From NCBI GenBank assembly GCA_036620675.1, contig JAZHEE010000004.1: DNA of 64,000 nt; one strand, given 5' to 3'. Of this stretch, positions 51,017 to 60,438 are shown in pieces. The notes below the pieces were generated by a model. It had not been told where the DNA came from, did no database searches, and saw nothing but the letters and a program-made list of their open reading frames with translations. The position numbers were made by a program, and so were the translations under genes. Source of the stretch: Jejubacter sp036620675. Its GTDB lineage: Bacteria > Pseudomonadota > Gammaproteobacteria > Enterobacterales > Enterobacteriaceae. How positions within the stretch are numbered: position 1 is the first letter of the stretch; the number at the start of each line of letters is the position of its first letter.

Positions 51017-51331
51017 TCAGGAAGCTATCTTCATTAATACCAGACCTGAAACGATCAATACTGCGGCGATAATGCGGGTTAATGAAGCCGGTTCGCCAAG
51101 GATAAACAGCCCAACCGTAAATGCCCCCACCGCGCCGATACCGGTCCAGATGGTATAGGCGGTGCCCAGAGGCAGGGAGCGCATGGCGAATGAAAGCAGA
51201 CCAAAGCTGGCAATCATGGCAACAATCGTAATCACAGCATAGCTGGGGCGGGTAAAGCCGTGGGACAGCTTTATGGTATACGACCAGACGATCTCCAGGA
51301 TACCGGCGGCGACAAGGAAAATCCACGCCAT
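51017..51331 (-). CDS. gdx: Gdx (SugE), SMR-family guanidinium exporter
   Basis: Four-helix small multidrug resistance protein of 104 aa that exports guanidinium in exchange for protons. It starts MAWIFLVAAGILEIVWSYTI with the essential membrane Glu13 in the first helix, and has LPLGTAYTIWTGIGAVGAFTVG in helix 3 as in E. coli SugE/Gdx. Start at 51331 with GGAGA upstream. A guanidine-II riboswitch directly precedes it, which supports the guanidinium function over general drug export. Confidence 0.94.
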   Translation of the reverse strand: MAWIFLVAAGILEIVWSYTIKLSHGFTRPSYAVITIVAMIASFGLLSFAMRSLPLGTAYTIWTGIGAVGAFTVGLFILGEPASLTRIIAAVLIVSGLVLMKIAS

Positions 51332-51350
51332 AACAGACTTCTCCATTAGC

Positions 51351-51396
51351 GTCAGGTCGTCCTGACAAAGATGAAAGCCACCCGGGTCGTCCCGGA
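51351..51396 (-). promoter_or_regulatory. Guanidine-II (mini-ykkC) riboswitch upstream of gdx
   Basis: On the minus strand two hairpins with ACGA tetraloops occur in tandem, CCGGG-ACGA-CCCGG and GTCAGG-ACGA-CCTGAC, joined by a 15-nt linker and ending 19 bp before the gdx start codon, close to its TGGAGA ribosome-binding site. Two ACGR-loop hairpins next to an SMR gene are the definition of this riboswitch class; ligand binding frees translation. Confidence 0.95.
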
Positions 51397-51441
51397 TGAG
51401 GCGCAAGCCGCAGCCGATAGTAACAAATCGGGATGAAAATT

Positions 51442-51459
51442 GCGCCCCGTCAGGGGCGC
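51442..51459 (-). terminator. Terminator after the aldo-keto reductase gene
   Basis: GCGCCCC-TGAC-GGGGCGC followed on the minus strand by AATTTTC, 8 bp beyond the stop. Confidence 0.8.
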
Positions 51460-51467
51460 AGCGGCCA

Positions 51468-52463
51468 TTAACGGTCGACAAAGCGCGCAAAATTTTCGGT
51501 ATAGCGCGCCCCACGGGTCTGATGCCGCTGCGTCATGGCGCTTAATCCGGCATACTCCTGCGCCGATAAATTGAGAGCGGCAGCGCCCAGGTTATCCTCC
51601 AGATGGCTGCGTCGCCTGCTGCCGGGGATCGGCACGATATCCTGGCCCTGATGCAGCAGCCAACCCAGAGCCACCTGAGCGGGCGTGGCGTTATGTTTGT
51701 CGGCCAGCGCTTTGACCGCATCGACGATGGCCAGATTAAGCCGGTAGTTTTCGCCCTGCAGGCGCGGATCGCCCCAGGAGCGGAAATCCTCTTTCGGGTA
51801 GTCCTGAGCCGGTTTGGCCTGACCGGTCAGAAAGCCTCGCCCCAGGGGGCTGAAGGGTACCAGACCGATGCCCAACTCGCGTAACGTCGGTAATATCTCC
51901 GCTTCGATATTGCGTTCCCACAGCGAATATTCGCTCTGCAACGCGCTAACGGGGTGTACGCGATGGGCTCGGCGCAGGGTGTCCACTCCCGCTTCCGACA
52001 GACCGAAATAGCGCACCTTGCCTTCGGCAATCAGATCGCCAACGGCGCCCGCGACCTCTTCGACAGGAACATCCGGATCGACCCGATGCTGATACAGCAG
52101 ATCGATATAGTCGGTTTGCAGACGCTTCAGTGAGGCTTCGACCACCTCGCGAATATGCCGCGGTCGGCTGTCCAGGCCGCTGGCCCGCGTCTTGCTGATA
52201 TCAAAGCCAAACTTGGTGGCGATAACGGTCTGCTGGCGCTGTCGGCTTCGTTTTAGCCAGCGGCCGAGCAATTCTTCATTCAGATAAGGGCCGTAGAATT
52301 CCGCGGTATCGAAAAAGTTCAGCCCCAGCGCCAGGGCGCGATCCAGGGTCGCCAGAGATTCCTGTTCGTCGGCCGCGCCGTAGGCATGGCTCATGCCCAT
52401 GCATCCCAGGCCAATCTCAGAAACGGTCAGCCCCTGGCTGCCTAAAGCTCGTGGTTTCAACAT
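51468..52463 (-). CDS. Aldo-keto reductase (AKR13/YajO-like)
   Basis: 331-residue NADPH-dependent aldo-keto reductase. Catalytic pattern: GLNFFDTAEFYGPYLNEELL (Asp, Tyr), TKFGFD (Lys) and DLLYQHRVDPDVPVEE (His); cofactor end segment IVPIPGSRRRSHLEDN. Start at 52463 (MLKPRALGSQGLTVSEIGLG) with AGAGGAAAC upstream. The substrate cannot be told. It is divergent from a LysR regulator across 105 bp, the common arrangement for LysR-controlled reductase genes. Confidence 0.9.
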   Translation of the reverse strand: MLKPRALGSQGLTVSEIGLGCMGMSHAYGAADEQESLATLDRALALGLNFFDTAEFYGPYLNEELLGRWLKRSRQRQQTVIATKFGFDISKTRASGLDSRPRHIREVVEASLKRLQTDYIDLLYQHRVDPDVPVEEVAGAVGDLIAEGKVRYFGLSEAGVDTLRRAHRVHPVSALQSEYSLWERNIEAEILPTLRELGIGLVPFSPLGRGFLTGQAKPAQDYPKEDFRSWGDPRLQGENYRLNLAIVDAVKALADKHNATPAQVALGWLLHQGQDIVPIPGSRRRSHLEDNLGAAALNLSAQEYAGLSAMTQRHQTRGARYTENFARFVDR

Positions 52464-52568
52464 TGTTTCCTCTCCGGTATGGGGTGAGGCCCCTATTCTG
52501 CAGGCGTTGACATTGATGTTTAATGCCACGCATTCTTCATGAATTGATTAGCTGTGGATATATAATTG

Positions 52569-53474
52569 ATGAAAGACAGCGACTATAAGCAGCTACGGGC
52601 TTTTCAGGCCATCGCCGAACAGGGAAGTTTTGTGGCCGCCGCCAGAACCCTGAATATCACCCCGTCGGCGCTCAGTCAGGTAATTCGGCGACTGGAAGAT
52701 AAAATGGGCACCCGGCTGTTTCATCGCACCACCCGCAGAGTGTCGCTTAGCGAGGCCGGGCAGCGCCTGTACGCGCGGTTGCGCCCGGCGCTGGATGAGC
52801 TGGATGCCGCTTTTCATGAAGCTCGCAGCCAGGCGGGAAAACTCTCCGGACGGGTGCGGTTGCACGCATCCAGCATCGCTGCGGACGATGTACTGGCGCC
52901 AGTTCTGGGGGGCTTCCATGAACGCTATCCCGATATCGTGCTGGATATTGTCGCCGAGTCGGCTTTTGTTGATTTGATTGCCGAAGGTTTTGACCTGGGC
53001 ATTACCCTGGGAGAGTTCGTACAGAAAGATATGGTGGCCTGTTCCCTGGGGCCTGAATTGCGGATGGTGGCGGCCGCTTCGCCGGCCTATCTGGCGCGTT
53101 ATGGCACGCCTGAAACGCCGGGCGATTTGCAGCGTCATAAGTGCATTAACTGGCGCAATCCTGGAAATAACAGTCTGTATCGCTGGGAGTTCTTTCAGAA
53201 CGGACACTGGATGTCGCTGGCCGTGGAGGGGCCGCTTATCACCACCCGACGGGAAGTCGCGGCGGTGGCGGCAGTTCAGGGGATCGGAATCACTTTCTGG
53301 AGCGAAGATAAACTCAAACCCTGGCTGGAAAGCGGTGAACTTATCCCTTTGTTACGAGCGTACTGCCCGCCGTTTCTGGGCTGGCATCTTTATTATCCGC
53401 GTCAGCGCCACACCGCGCCCGCGGTGCGGGCGCTTATTGATTATCTGAGGGATGTGTGCCGACAGGAAAGGTGA
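52569..53474 (+). CDS. LysR-family transcription regulator
   Basis: 301 aa. N-terminal winged helix (YKQLRAFQAIAEQGSFVAAA, TPSALSQVIRRLEDKMGTRL) and a C-terminal periplasmic-binding-like effector domain. Start ATG 52569 (a TTG immediately before it would add one residue). Divergent from the aldo-keto reductase, its probable target. Its stop is just before the convergent pgaD (1 bp apart). Confidence 0.92.
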   Translation: MKDSDYKQLRAFQAIAEQGSFVAAARTLNITPSALSQVIRRLEDKMGTRLFHRTTRRVSLSEAGQRLYARLRPALDELDAAFHEARSQAGKLSGRVRLHASSIAADDVLAPVLGGFHERYPDIVLDIVAESAFVDLIAEGFDLGITLGEFVQKDMVACSLGPELRMVAAASPAYLARYGTPETPGDLQRHKCINWRNPGNNSLYRWEFFQNGHWMSLAVEGPLITTRREVAAVAAVQGIGITFWSEDKLKPWLESGELIPLLRAYCPPFLGWHLYYPRQRHTAPAVRALIDYLRDVCRQER

Positions 53475-53475
53475 T

Positions 53476-53910
53476 TTACGCGTCTTCGTCCTCTGAGCGG
53501 CTGGCTTTCAGGTCGATGATTCTGCCGATCCTATCGTGATAGAGGGTGAGCTGGTTGTACTGGCTCATTTCCGAGATGATTTGCGGCGCGACATGAAAGC
53601 TTTCCGCCAGCTCGTCATGGCCTAATGAATCCAGGGCGCCGTGGCGCCTGGCATCAAAGCGCCGCAGATTGTATTGATACCATAGGATAAGCAGCCAGCC
53701 GTTGATGACCGCAATCAGTAAATAGACCAGCACCGTATTAAACGAGGCGATAATGATTTCCCAGCGATGGTTGCGCTGTTCGGTAATTTGCGTCAACAGA
53801 TTATCGTACAGGAAAAACAGAAACCCGGCCCAGGCGATAAGGGTTAATATGCTGTCGAAAACTCGCGGCAATAGGCGGTGCTCGGTCAGTATTAAGGCGT
53901 TCTCGTTCAT
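53476..53910 (-). CDS. pgaD: PgaD, PNAG synthase accessory subunit
   Basis: 144-residue inner-membrane protein with two N-terminal transmembrane helices (about 18-38 and 55-78) and a cytosolic tail; in E. coli PgaD binds cyclic-di-GMP together with PgaC to activate poly-N-acetylglucosamine synthesis. Low conservation, E. coli 137 aa, so the call rests on topology and its place after pgaC. Its ATG overlaps the pgaC stop (TAATG). Convergent with the LysR gene. Confidence 0.9.
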   Translation of the reverse strand: MNENALILTEHRLLPRVFDSILTLIAWAGFLFFLYDNLLTQITEQRNHRWEIIIASFNTVLVYLLIAVINGWLLILWYQYNLRRFDARRHGALDSLGHDELAESFHVAPQIISEMSQYNQLTLYHDRIGRIIDLKASRSEDEDA

Positions 53911-55238
53911 TATATTCTTCCTTTTCCTCGATCCGGGCTTACCCAGCGGGCCCGGGAACGTTTACGTTTAAGCATCACTTTGGGGAAGGAGACCAGTGTG
54001 GTAAACAGACTGATCATCCAGTAGACCATCGGAAACCAGATCACCCAGAACAGTGAACCGGCCACTTTTTTTTCATAGCGCCGTTCAATAAACAGGCTCA
54101 CCAGAAATTGCAGCAGGCACATTACGCCCAGCAGCAGCCCGGTAAATTCCGGCGGGAACAGACTCTGTACGGCCAGGTTAGGAGGGAGCGGCACCAGGTG
54201 ACTGGCGATAAACAGTAAAATGGTGACTGCATAGGAAAACGCCCAGGTGGTGGAAAGGGCATACTCCACGAATAGTGGCCACATGCGATGGTGCTCCCAT
54301 CGGAACAGGCGGCGCAGATTGACCAGAAAGACTTCCGCTCCGCCCTGGGCCCAGCGCAGGCGCTGCTTCCACAGCCCTTTTAGCGTCTCTGGCATCAGGA
54401 TCCAGCACAGCGCCCGGGGTTCGAAAAAGATAGTCCAGTGCCGTAACTGCAGCTTCCAGCTGATATCGATATCCTCGGTTATCATGTCCGGGCTCCAGTA
54501 ACCGACGTCCGCCAGCGCCTGGCGGCGAAAAGCGGCAACCACGCCGGAAACGGTAAATACCCTGCCATAGATACGCTGGGTGCGTTTAATCAGTCCGATA
54601 ATTGAGGAAAACTCTCCCACCTGAATACGGCCGATCAGCGTGGAGCGCGTGCGGATGCGCGGATTGCCGGTAACGGCGCCCACGTGGGGGTAGTGGATAA
54701 GCGGCGCGACCAGGTACGCAGCCGTATCGCGATCCAGCAGGGCGTCGCCGTCGATACAGACCAGCAGATCGCCGCGTGCTGCGGCGGTTCCGGCTTTCAG
54801 CGCCACCGCCTTTCCCTGGTTTTCCGCCAGTTGTATCACCCGTAGCTTCGGATACTCCTGTGCCAACTGATGCAGCACCTGAGCGGTGTTATCGGAAGAT
54901 CCATCGTTGATTGCGATAACTTCAATGTTTTCATAACGCTGGCCCAGCGCCGCTTCAATCGTTTCCCGGGCATTTTTCTCTTCGTTAAAGCAGGGGATCA
55001 GAATGGAGATCAGCGGATTTCCCTCAAGCTGAGGCGCAGGCATCTCTTTGCTCCAGGGCCAGTGACGTTCCAGCTGGAACCAGAAATAGAGCCCTCCGGT
55101 TATCCACAGCACCGACATAAACAGCGGCCAGAAAAAGACGAAATCCAGAATCAGTTCCCCGGTGAAAATCGCGGCGAAGCCTAACGGCAGTCCGAACACC
55201 AGGCACAGAATAGAGAATGCGATAATGCGATCAGTCAT
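53910..55238 (-). CDS. pgaC: PgaC, poly-beta-1,6-N-acetyl-D-glucosamine synthase (GT2)
   Basis: Processive inner-membrane glycosyltransferase that polymerises UDP-GlcNAc. 442 aa (E. coli 441). Family 2 motifs in order: ISILIPCFNEEKNARE, INDGSSDN, CIDGDALLDRD, TEDIDISWKL and the QxxRW motif in WKQRLRWAQGG, between N- and C-terminal transmembrane helices. The start ATG 55238 overlaps the pgaB end by 8 bp. Confidence 0.96.
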   Translation of the reverse strand: MTDRIIAFSILCLVFGLPLGFAAIFTGELILDFVFFWPLFMSVLWITGGLYFWFQLERHWPWSKEMPAPQLEGNPLISILIPCFNEEKNARETIEAALGQRYENIEVIAINDGSSDNTAQVLHQLAQEYPKLRVIQLAENQGKAVALKAGTAAARGDLLVCIDGDALLDRDTAAYLVAPLIHYPHVGAVTGNPRIRTRSTLIGRIQVGEFSSIIGLIKRTQRIYGRVFTVSGVVAAFRRQALADVGYWSPDMITEDIDISWKLQLRHWTIFFEPRALCWILMPETLKGLWKQRLRWAQGGAEVFLVNLRRLFRWEHHRMWPLFVEYALSTTWAFSYAVTILLFIASHLVPLPPNLAVQSLFPPEFTGLLLGVMCLLQFLVSLFIERRYEKKVAGSLFWVIWFPMVYWMISLFTTLVSFPKVMLKRKRSRARWVSPDRGKGRI

Positions 55239-57246
55239 GGTCAGGGTACCAGTACGAAGAGAATTCAGGCCTGATGTGCGAAATATCAGGTTGGTTATTG
55301 ATGAAGTCGTCCGGGTAGTATCCGTAATTTTTGACGCCGTTAAGCTGAAGCAAGCGCATCCATTGGGCCAGTTGCTGGTCGGCAATACCGGCTTGTTGCT
55401 TCTGGTTCCAGTCCCTGGCCTGGAGCTCAAAGATGGTTTTATTCAGCGCATCCGGGCGAGTTGCCACCGCCTGGATAAGCCTGGTCAGCCAGGCATCGCT
55501 TTCGCTTTGTGGCACGTTTTCCATCAGCGGCATTGCCATTGGCACTGTCCAGTCATAGGTCGCCAGGAAATCATCAAGATTCTGCGCGAACCAGGTTTCG
55601 CTGTGGGGCTCCAGGATGGGCAGTGCGAATATATTGCGCGCGGTCTTCACCTGAGGTCCGCGAATTTCCCGGACGTCCTGGCTCAGAGTGCGGGTGAATT
55701 CCACCAGCGCCCGGCTTTTAAAACGCGTCCAGCGCTGAAGTTCCGCCGGATTGTTGCGAATTGCGGCGATATCATCCTGAAAGCCGGCGGCGCGCCAGGC
55801 CGCCATCGCGTCTGGCCCTGCATCTTCGAAGTCAGAAAGCACCGCATCATCGTGAAACAGGATGCCGTCGAAGGTGGCATGGCGCGCCAGGTCTTCATAG
55901 ATATCCGCAATCCGCCTGCGCGCCTGCTGATTCCAGGGAGAAAGGCGCAAATAAGGCGTGGTGGCGCGTCGGACGCCGCCAGACTGCGGATCCCATTCCT
56001 GGACTCGCGGCAGTGTTGGGTTTAAATCGAAAGAGAGTACCGGCAGCCAGGCGTACACTTTGACTCCGGCCCGGGTCTGCAACTGCCAGGAGACGAAATT
56101 GAACAGATCGGCACGTACCGGCAGCCAGCGGTTGGGAAAGTAGAGCGATTTAATGTTGCCGTCGCCCGACGGATCGGAGAACGCCTGTAAAAAGACATGG
56201 CTTATTTTCATGTCGTAGACGCGCTGAATCAGCGCATCGATATTCTTCGTCTGCTGAATGGGATCCGGGTCATAGACATAGTCCAGATCCACGTGCATGA
56301 CCCGTACCGGCGGATGCTCCTGTATCTGAGTCACGGCATCGGCGAACGCCTTTATCGACGGATTCCCGGAAATTAACAAACGGGGAATATTATCCAGATC
56401 CCGCACGTTAGCCAGGCCGTCATTCAGCGTAAAGGCCAGACGATAGCCGCGCTTTTTGGCGATGGCGAGCGTTGTGCCATTCGCGGCGCCATACGGCCAT
56501 ACCCAGGCACGTGGCGATTTCCCGGATACCTGATGGATCTTGTCGGTTATCTTGCGTACGTCATCGTCTATACGGCGAATGAATTGTAGATCGCTTTCAT
56601 AATGGCCGGACGCCTTATCGTAGAAACGGTTGGCGACCGCCGGTTCGTGGCTACCCTGGGGATTCGCCACAATGCCGTAGTGCGATGCCCAGGTATGGGC
56701 ACCGATCTCCACCAGCGGCGAGCGGCTTAATTCACTCACCTGCTGCCAGTTGGCGAATTTATCCCGCTGCGTCATCAGGCCGCCGAAATTAACCTGGCGG
56801 TTGGCTGGCGTATCCACCCAGCTTCCCACTGGCGCCCAGAGCGCGGGAACGTTATATGCCTTAAGCAGTGGCCAGACCCGTCGGTAAAAGCTGCTGTAGC
56901 CGTCGTCGAAACTCAGTAAAAATGCTTTGGACGGCAGTGATTTTATGCCGTCGTGGGCATCCAGAATGTCCTGAACGCTGACTGCGCGGTAGCCGTTATT
57001 GAGCAGCCAGCTTATCTGATCGTTTAGCGCGCTGGTGCGTACCGACAGATAGCGCTGGTCGGCCGCGTCGTCTTCCACGTCGTGGTATGCCAGAACCAGA
57101 AAGCTGTCTTTCGGCCAGGGCTTATTGGCTTCCAGTTGCGGGCGTTCATGAGGCGGCAGGAAAGGAATCTCTCCGGCGCGAACCCCGAATACGATAGCCA
57201 GCCAGCCGACAACCATCAGGCTGATGCGTAGACTCTTATTCAGCAT
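55231..57246 (-). CDS. pgaB: PgaB, PNAG N-deacetylase/glycoside hydrolase
   Basis: Periplasmic two-domain protein: N-terminal carbohydrate esterase 4 deacetylase (LAYHDVEDDAADQRY, LLSFDDGYSSFYRRVWP, WVWPYGAANGTT) and C-terminal GH153-type hydrolase (MHVDLDYVYDPDPIQQTKN, FDGILFHDDAVLSDFED). 671 aa (E. coli 672). Unlike E. coli PgaB, the signal peptide ends GVRAGEIPF without a lipobox Cys, so it should be cut by signal peptidase I and not lipid-anchored. Eight bp after pgaA. Confidence 0.95.
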   Translation of the reverse strand: MLNKSLRISLMVVGWLAIVFGVRAGEIPFLPPHERPQLEANKPWPKDSFLVLAYHDVEDDAADQRYLSVRTSALNDQISWLLNNGYRAVSVQDILDAHDGIKSLPSKAFLLSFDDGYSSFYRRVWPLLKAYNVPALWAPVGSWVDTPANRQVNFGGLMTQRDKFANWQQVSELSRSPLVEIGAHTWASHYGIVANPQGSHEPAVANRFYDKASGHYESDLQFIRRIDDDVRKITDKIHQVSGKSPRAWVWPYGAANGTTLAIAKKRGYRLAFTLNDGLANVRDLDNIPRLLISGNPSIKAFADAVTQIQEHPPVRVMHVDLDYVYDPDPIQQTKNIDALIQRVYDMKISHVFLQAFSDPSGDGNIKSLYFPNRWLPVRADLFNFVSWQLQTRAGVKVYAWLPVLSFDLNPTLPRVQEWDPQSGGVRRATTPYLRLSPWNQQARRRIADIYEDLARHATFDGILFHDDAVLSDFEDAGPDAMAAWRAAGFQDDIAAIRNNPAELQRWTRFKSRALVEFTRTLSQDVREIRGPQVKTARNIFALPILEPHSETWFAQNLDDFLATYDWTVPMAMPLMENVPQSESDAWLTRLIQAVATRPDALNKTIFELQARDWNQKQQAGIADQQLAQWMRLLQLNGVKNYGYYPDDFINNQPDISHIRPEFSSYWYPDHD

Positions 57247-57254
57247 GTTGATCC

Positions 57255-59705
57255 TTAAAATCGTAAATTCGCATCAAAGGCAACGGAGAGATTACTTTCG
57301 CGCTTGCCGTCATAAGGGCGTTTATCCCAGTTCAACATCACTCCGGTATCGACCACGTTATTCCACTGGAACCGCTGTCCATAACCCAGGATGGCAATGG
57401 CTCCGGTATCGTAATTTCTCTGCCATCCAGCCCCACCACCAGCCGTAAACTGCTGGCTCCAGACGGTGTCGTAGCGCTGATACATCACGTGATCGGCGGC
57501 AAATGTCGCCGTGGCGGAAAAATCTCGCTTTGGGTTGTAGTAAGCCGCATCGTCGTGGCTGTTGGCGCTGGCGGAAAGACCGGGTATCAGGTCAAGAGTC
57601 ACGGTTGGCGCCTGCCAGAGCCGCTCTTTACCCTCCAGGCTATATTCCTGACGGCGGTTATGATCGGAAAAGTCGCTGGCGGCAAAGCCAAACCGGTATT
57701 CGCGCCGTTCGTTGTAATACCAGCGCGTCCAGGCTTCCGCGCGATTGGCGCTGACGCCATTACGTAATGCCCGTAGCGGCGTGCTGGCCGACATCCGTTC
57801 CAGGCTGCCGCCCAGGCGCCAGCGATCGCTGAAGTCATGCCAGGCGGAAAGGCGCGCGCCCGGTTTGTTAGCACCGTGAAAATTGTTGCTGGACAGCTCC
57901 AGCTCGGCCCAGTTATCCCGGGGACGCCACTCCAGCCCGCCGAAAACATTCCGGCTGTCGCCTTTCCCCTCTTCAAACCGGCCCGTGCTAAAGCGGGTAC
58001 CGCCGAAAAGGCGCCAGTCGTCAGCTAACGGTGGGCCATAAATGGCGGCCTCCCATTCCCGATCGTGGCTGCCGCTTACCGGACTATCGGAATGGATCCC
58101 CTGAGTGCCGGCGATCCGCAGTTCCGACATATGGTGAACCTCGCGTGCTCTGGCCAGCTGCCGGGAGGCGAGATCGAGCGGCGTGCGGGTGATGACATCA
58201 TCGGTCAGCAGATCCATCTGCCGCCACTCCTGTAGATCCATGGCGACATATGCCTGCTGGCGCTCCAGTTCAATGTTGGACGGTTCCAGCGACTCGGCTG
58301 CTTTCAGCTCGCGTTCGGCGGCGCGCGGCAGACCCCGGGCCTGAAGCAGGGACGCATAATCGATGCGCAGCCCCTGATTTCCGGGGGCCGTTGTCGCCAT
58401 GTGGCGGGACAGCTTCTCCGCTTCCGGCAGCGCGTTGGTCATTAACAGATACTGGAACCAGAGCGACTGCCCGGTGAGCCAGAGATCGTTCGGTTGCGGC
58501 GTTGGGGAACCGAGGTCATAGCGTGCGTAAGGGACGTTACGGGTTATCTGTCTGATGTACTGACGGGCCGATGAATACTGGCCGCTATCCATCAGGGCGT
58601 AGAACATCTCGTTCTGCTCTTCCTCTTCCGTTGCCGGGGGAAGTTCCGGATGCTGGCGGACGATAGCCAGCGCGCTTTCCACCTTCTTTTCTGCCAGATA
58701 AGCAGACACCACCCAGCGCAGCGCCCAGTCAGGAATCGCCGTATTTTGCGCACGGAGCGATTGATACTCGCTAATCACGTCGTGGTAGTAACCGTGGGCG
58801 TGCAGCGCCCCAAGGCGGTCAATGCGAGCCCGGGTGATATCGGCGGCGGCGTTGGGTTCATTGCGCCAGCGGGCGAACAGCGCGTCGTAGCGATCCAGCG
58901 CCTTCCGGGCGAGGCCAAAGCGTTCCTGTTCGCTGCGCGATGGCGTATCGGCAAGCCGCACCAGCTCTGCAGCGGCATTGGCCTCCAGCGCGCGACGCTG
59001 TTGTGCGGAGACTGTTGTCTGGCCCGATAGCTTTAGCGCGGGGCCGCTTACCCTGTTCAGCGTCAGGGCGTTAACCAGGCTATCGAGCACCTCCTTATCT
59101 CCCGGAGCTGCAGAGAGCGCGCGGGTATCATTCAGTAACTGATCCCAGCTTTTCCCCTGGCTCTGGTACACATAAGAGAGCGTTTGCAGATGCGGCGCGC
59201 TTGGTTGAGCCGCCACCAGACTGCGGGCTTCATGCAGCGCCTGTTGGTCTCTGCGAGCGTCGGCCAGAGTTTTTATCCATCCCATGCGATAGTCGTCGTT
59301 TTTCGGCGCCAGTTGACGTGCGCGTTCCCACAGCGCCAGCGAAGGTTCCCAGCTTTTGAGATTACGATAAGACTGGGCGGCTGCCGCGACGGCACGGTCG
59401 GGAAGCGCCATTTTGCCCTGATAGCGCAACCAGATGTGGATGGCTTCATTATCTCGTCCGGCCCATGAAGCGACCTGAATCCAGTCGGCTACCTGTTCGC
59501 CATTCAGAGCATGTTGCCGCTCGTCGTTTTGTAGATAGTCCAGAAGCGGTGTGTAATTTCCATTTCGTGCCTGTAACACTCGTTTCTCATATACTGATTC
59601 CGCACTATGCACTAACCCCGGAAATAGAAATATCAGCATTAATGAGAATGGGTATTTTGCAGCGTGAAAAAAGAATAACTTATTGATACCAGTTAATAGT
59701 TCCAT
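57255..59705 (-). CDS. pgaA: PgaA, outer-membrane PNAG export porin with TPR superhelix
   Basis: Outer-membrane protein that secretes partially deacetylated PNAG: N-terminal tetratricopeptide repeats in the periplasm (about residues 40-500) and a C-terminal 16-strand beta-barrel ending in Phe (VAFDANLRF). Signal peptide ends GLVHSAESVYE. The start at 59705 gives a 35-residue signal peptide and 816 aa (E. coli 807); an ATG at 59753 would add 16 residues, and neither has a good ribosome-binding site. First gene of pgaABCD. Confidence 0.93.
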   Translation of the reverse strand: MELLTGINKLFFFHAAKYPFSLMLIFLFPGLVHSAESVYEKRVLQARNGNYTPLLDYLQNDERQHALNGEQVADWIQVASWAGRDNEAIHIWLRYQGKMALPDRAVAAAAQSYRNLKSWEPSLALWERARQLAPKNDDYRMGWIKTLADARRDQQALHEARSLVAAQPSAPHLQTLSYVYQSQGKSWDQLLNDTRALSAAPGDKEVLDSLVNALTLNRVSGPALKLSGQTTVSAQQRRALEANAAAELVRLADTPSRSEQERFGLARKALDRYDALFARWRNEPNAAADITRARIDRLGALHAHGYYHDVISEYQSLRAQNTAIPDWALRWVVSAYLAEKKVESALAIVRQHPELPPATEEEEQNEMFYALMDSGQYSSARQYIRQITRNVPYARYDLGSPTPQPNDLWLTGQSLWFQYLLMTNALPEAEKLSRHMATTAPGNQGLRIDYASLLQARGLPRAAERELKAAESLEPSNIELERQQAYVAMDLQEWRQMDLLTDDVITRTPLDLASRQLARAREVHHMSELRIAGTQGIHSDSPVSGSHDREWEAAIYGPPLADDWRLFGGTRFSTGRFEEGKGDSRNVFGGLEWRPRDNWAELELSSNNFHGANKPGARLSAWHDFSDRWRLGGSLERMSASTPLRALRNGVSANRAEAWTRWYYNERREYRFGFAASDFSDHNRRQEYSLEGKERLWQAPTVTLDLIPGLSASANSHDDAAYYNPKRDFSATATFAADHVMYQRYDTVWSQQFTAGGGAGWQRNYDTGAIAILGYGQRFQWNNVVDTGVMLNWDKRPYDGKRESNLSVAFDANLRF

Positions 59706-60438
59706 AAATATTTGCCATATATCCCATCTGCACCAGAGCGCGGTTCTATTCACCGTTTGTGAATAAAATCAAACAGCATCAGTCAGTGAGTTGAGGTGTA
59801 GTAAACTCACCATTTAAAATTGGATTAGTTCTTTGGTGCCGCTCTCTTTCTGTCTGTAGCTCCGTCTCACATAACGTATGATAAAGTAACTAAAAATCTG
59901 ACTTTCAGATAAGGGGAGAGATAACCAGGAGGGAATGTACACCTGATGTCTTTACGAATAAATATCCCGAATAGCCGTATGGCTGCTTTTAAGAAAACTC
60001 TGTAGAAGGTGTATTGATGAAATGGACTTGTGATTTCATTGTTTTCGTAACTGATTGAAAGTTAAAGTTTTTGATTTATTTTTGTTCGTGTGAGAATTAT
60101 CTGCCAGGTGTCATTTTTTTTGGTTTTTTGTTGTTTTTTTATAACTATTTGGGATGTTTCGTGACAAAAAGTCCGAATGCCAGAAAAAGGTTCTTTTTTG
60201 TACTGTTATTTTATTTATATAATTGGCACTCAGTTAATGTGGATAGTGGTTATAAATTATAGTCAAATTCCACAGGGGAGCAAAGAAGCTATTGATGGAT
60301 AACTAACTAACCTAAAGGTTAGTTATGTCGTCACTGAGAGAAAACCAAATTTGGTGAGAGGAAAGCGATGATTGCGCAGCCTCTTTAAGAAAGGAATTTG
60401 TTATTTTTGTGTTAATGGGATGGTTTGTGGCAGGTTCA
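59706..60438. other. AT-rich intergenic region upstream of pgaA
   Basis: About 680 bp without a convincing gene between divergent pgaA and the second LuxR gene. It contains a hairpin TAACTAACC-TAAA-GGTTAGTTA (60304-60325) and several long T-runs. The long leader suits the heavily regulated pga promoter. A 63-codon hydrophobic frame at 60071-60262 lacks a ribosome-binding site. Confidence 0.5.

Noticed and set aside
60071..60262. Hydrophobic 63-codon frame upstream of the second LuxR gene
   Set aside because: TTG start without ribosome-binding site in T-rich DNA, where hydrophobic frames arise by chance.
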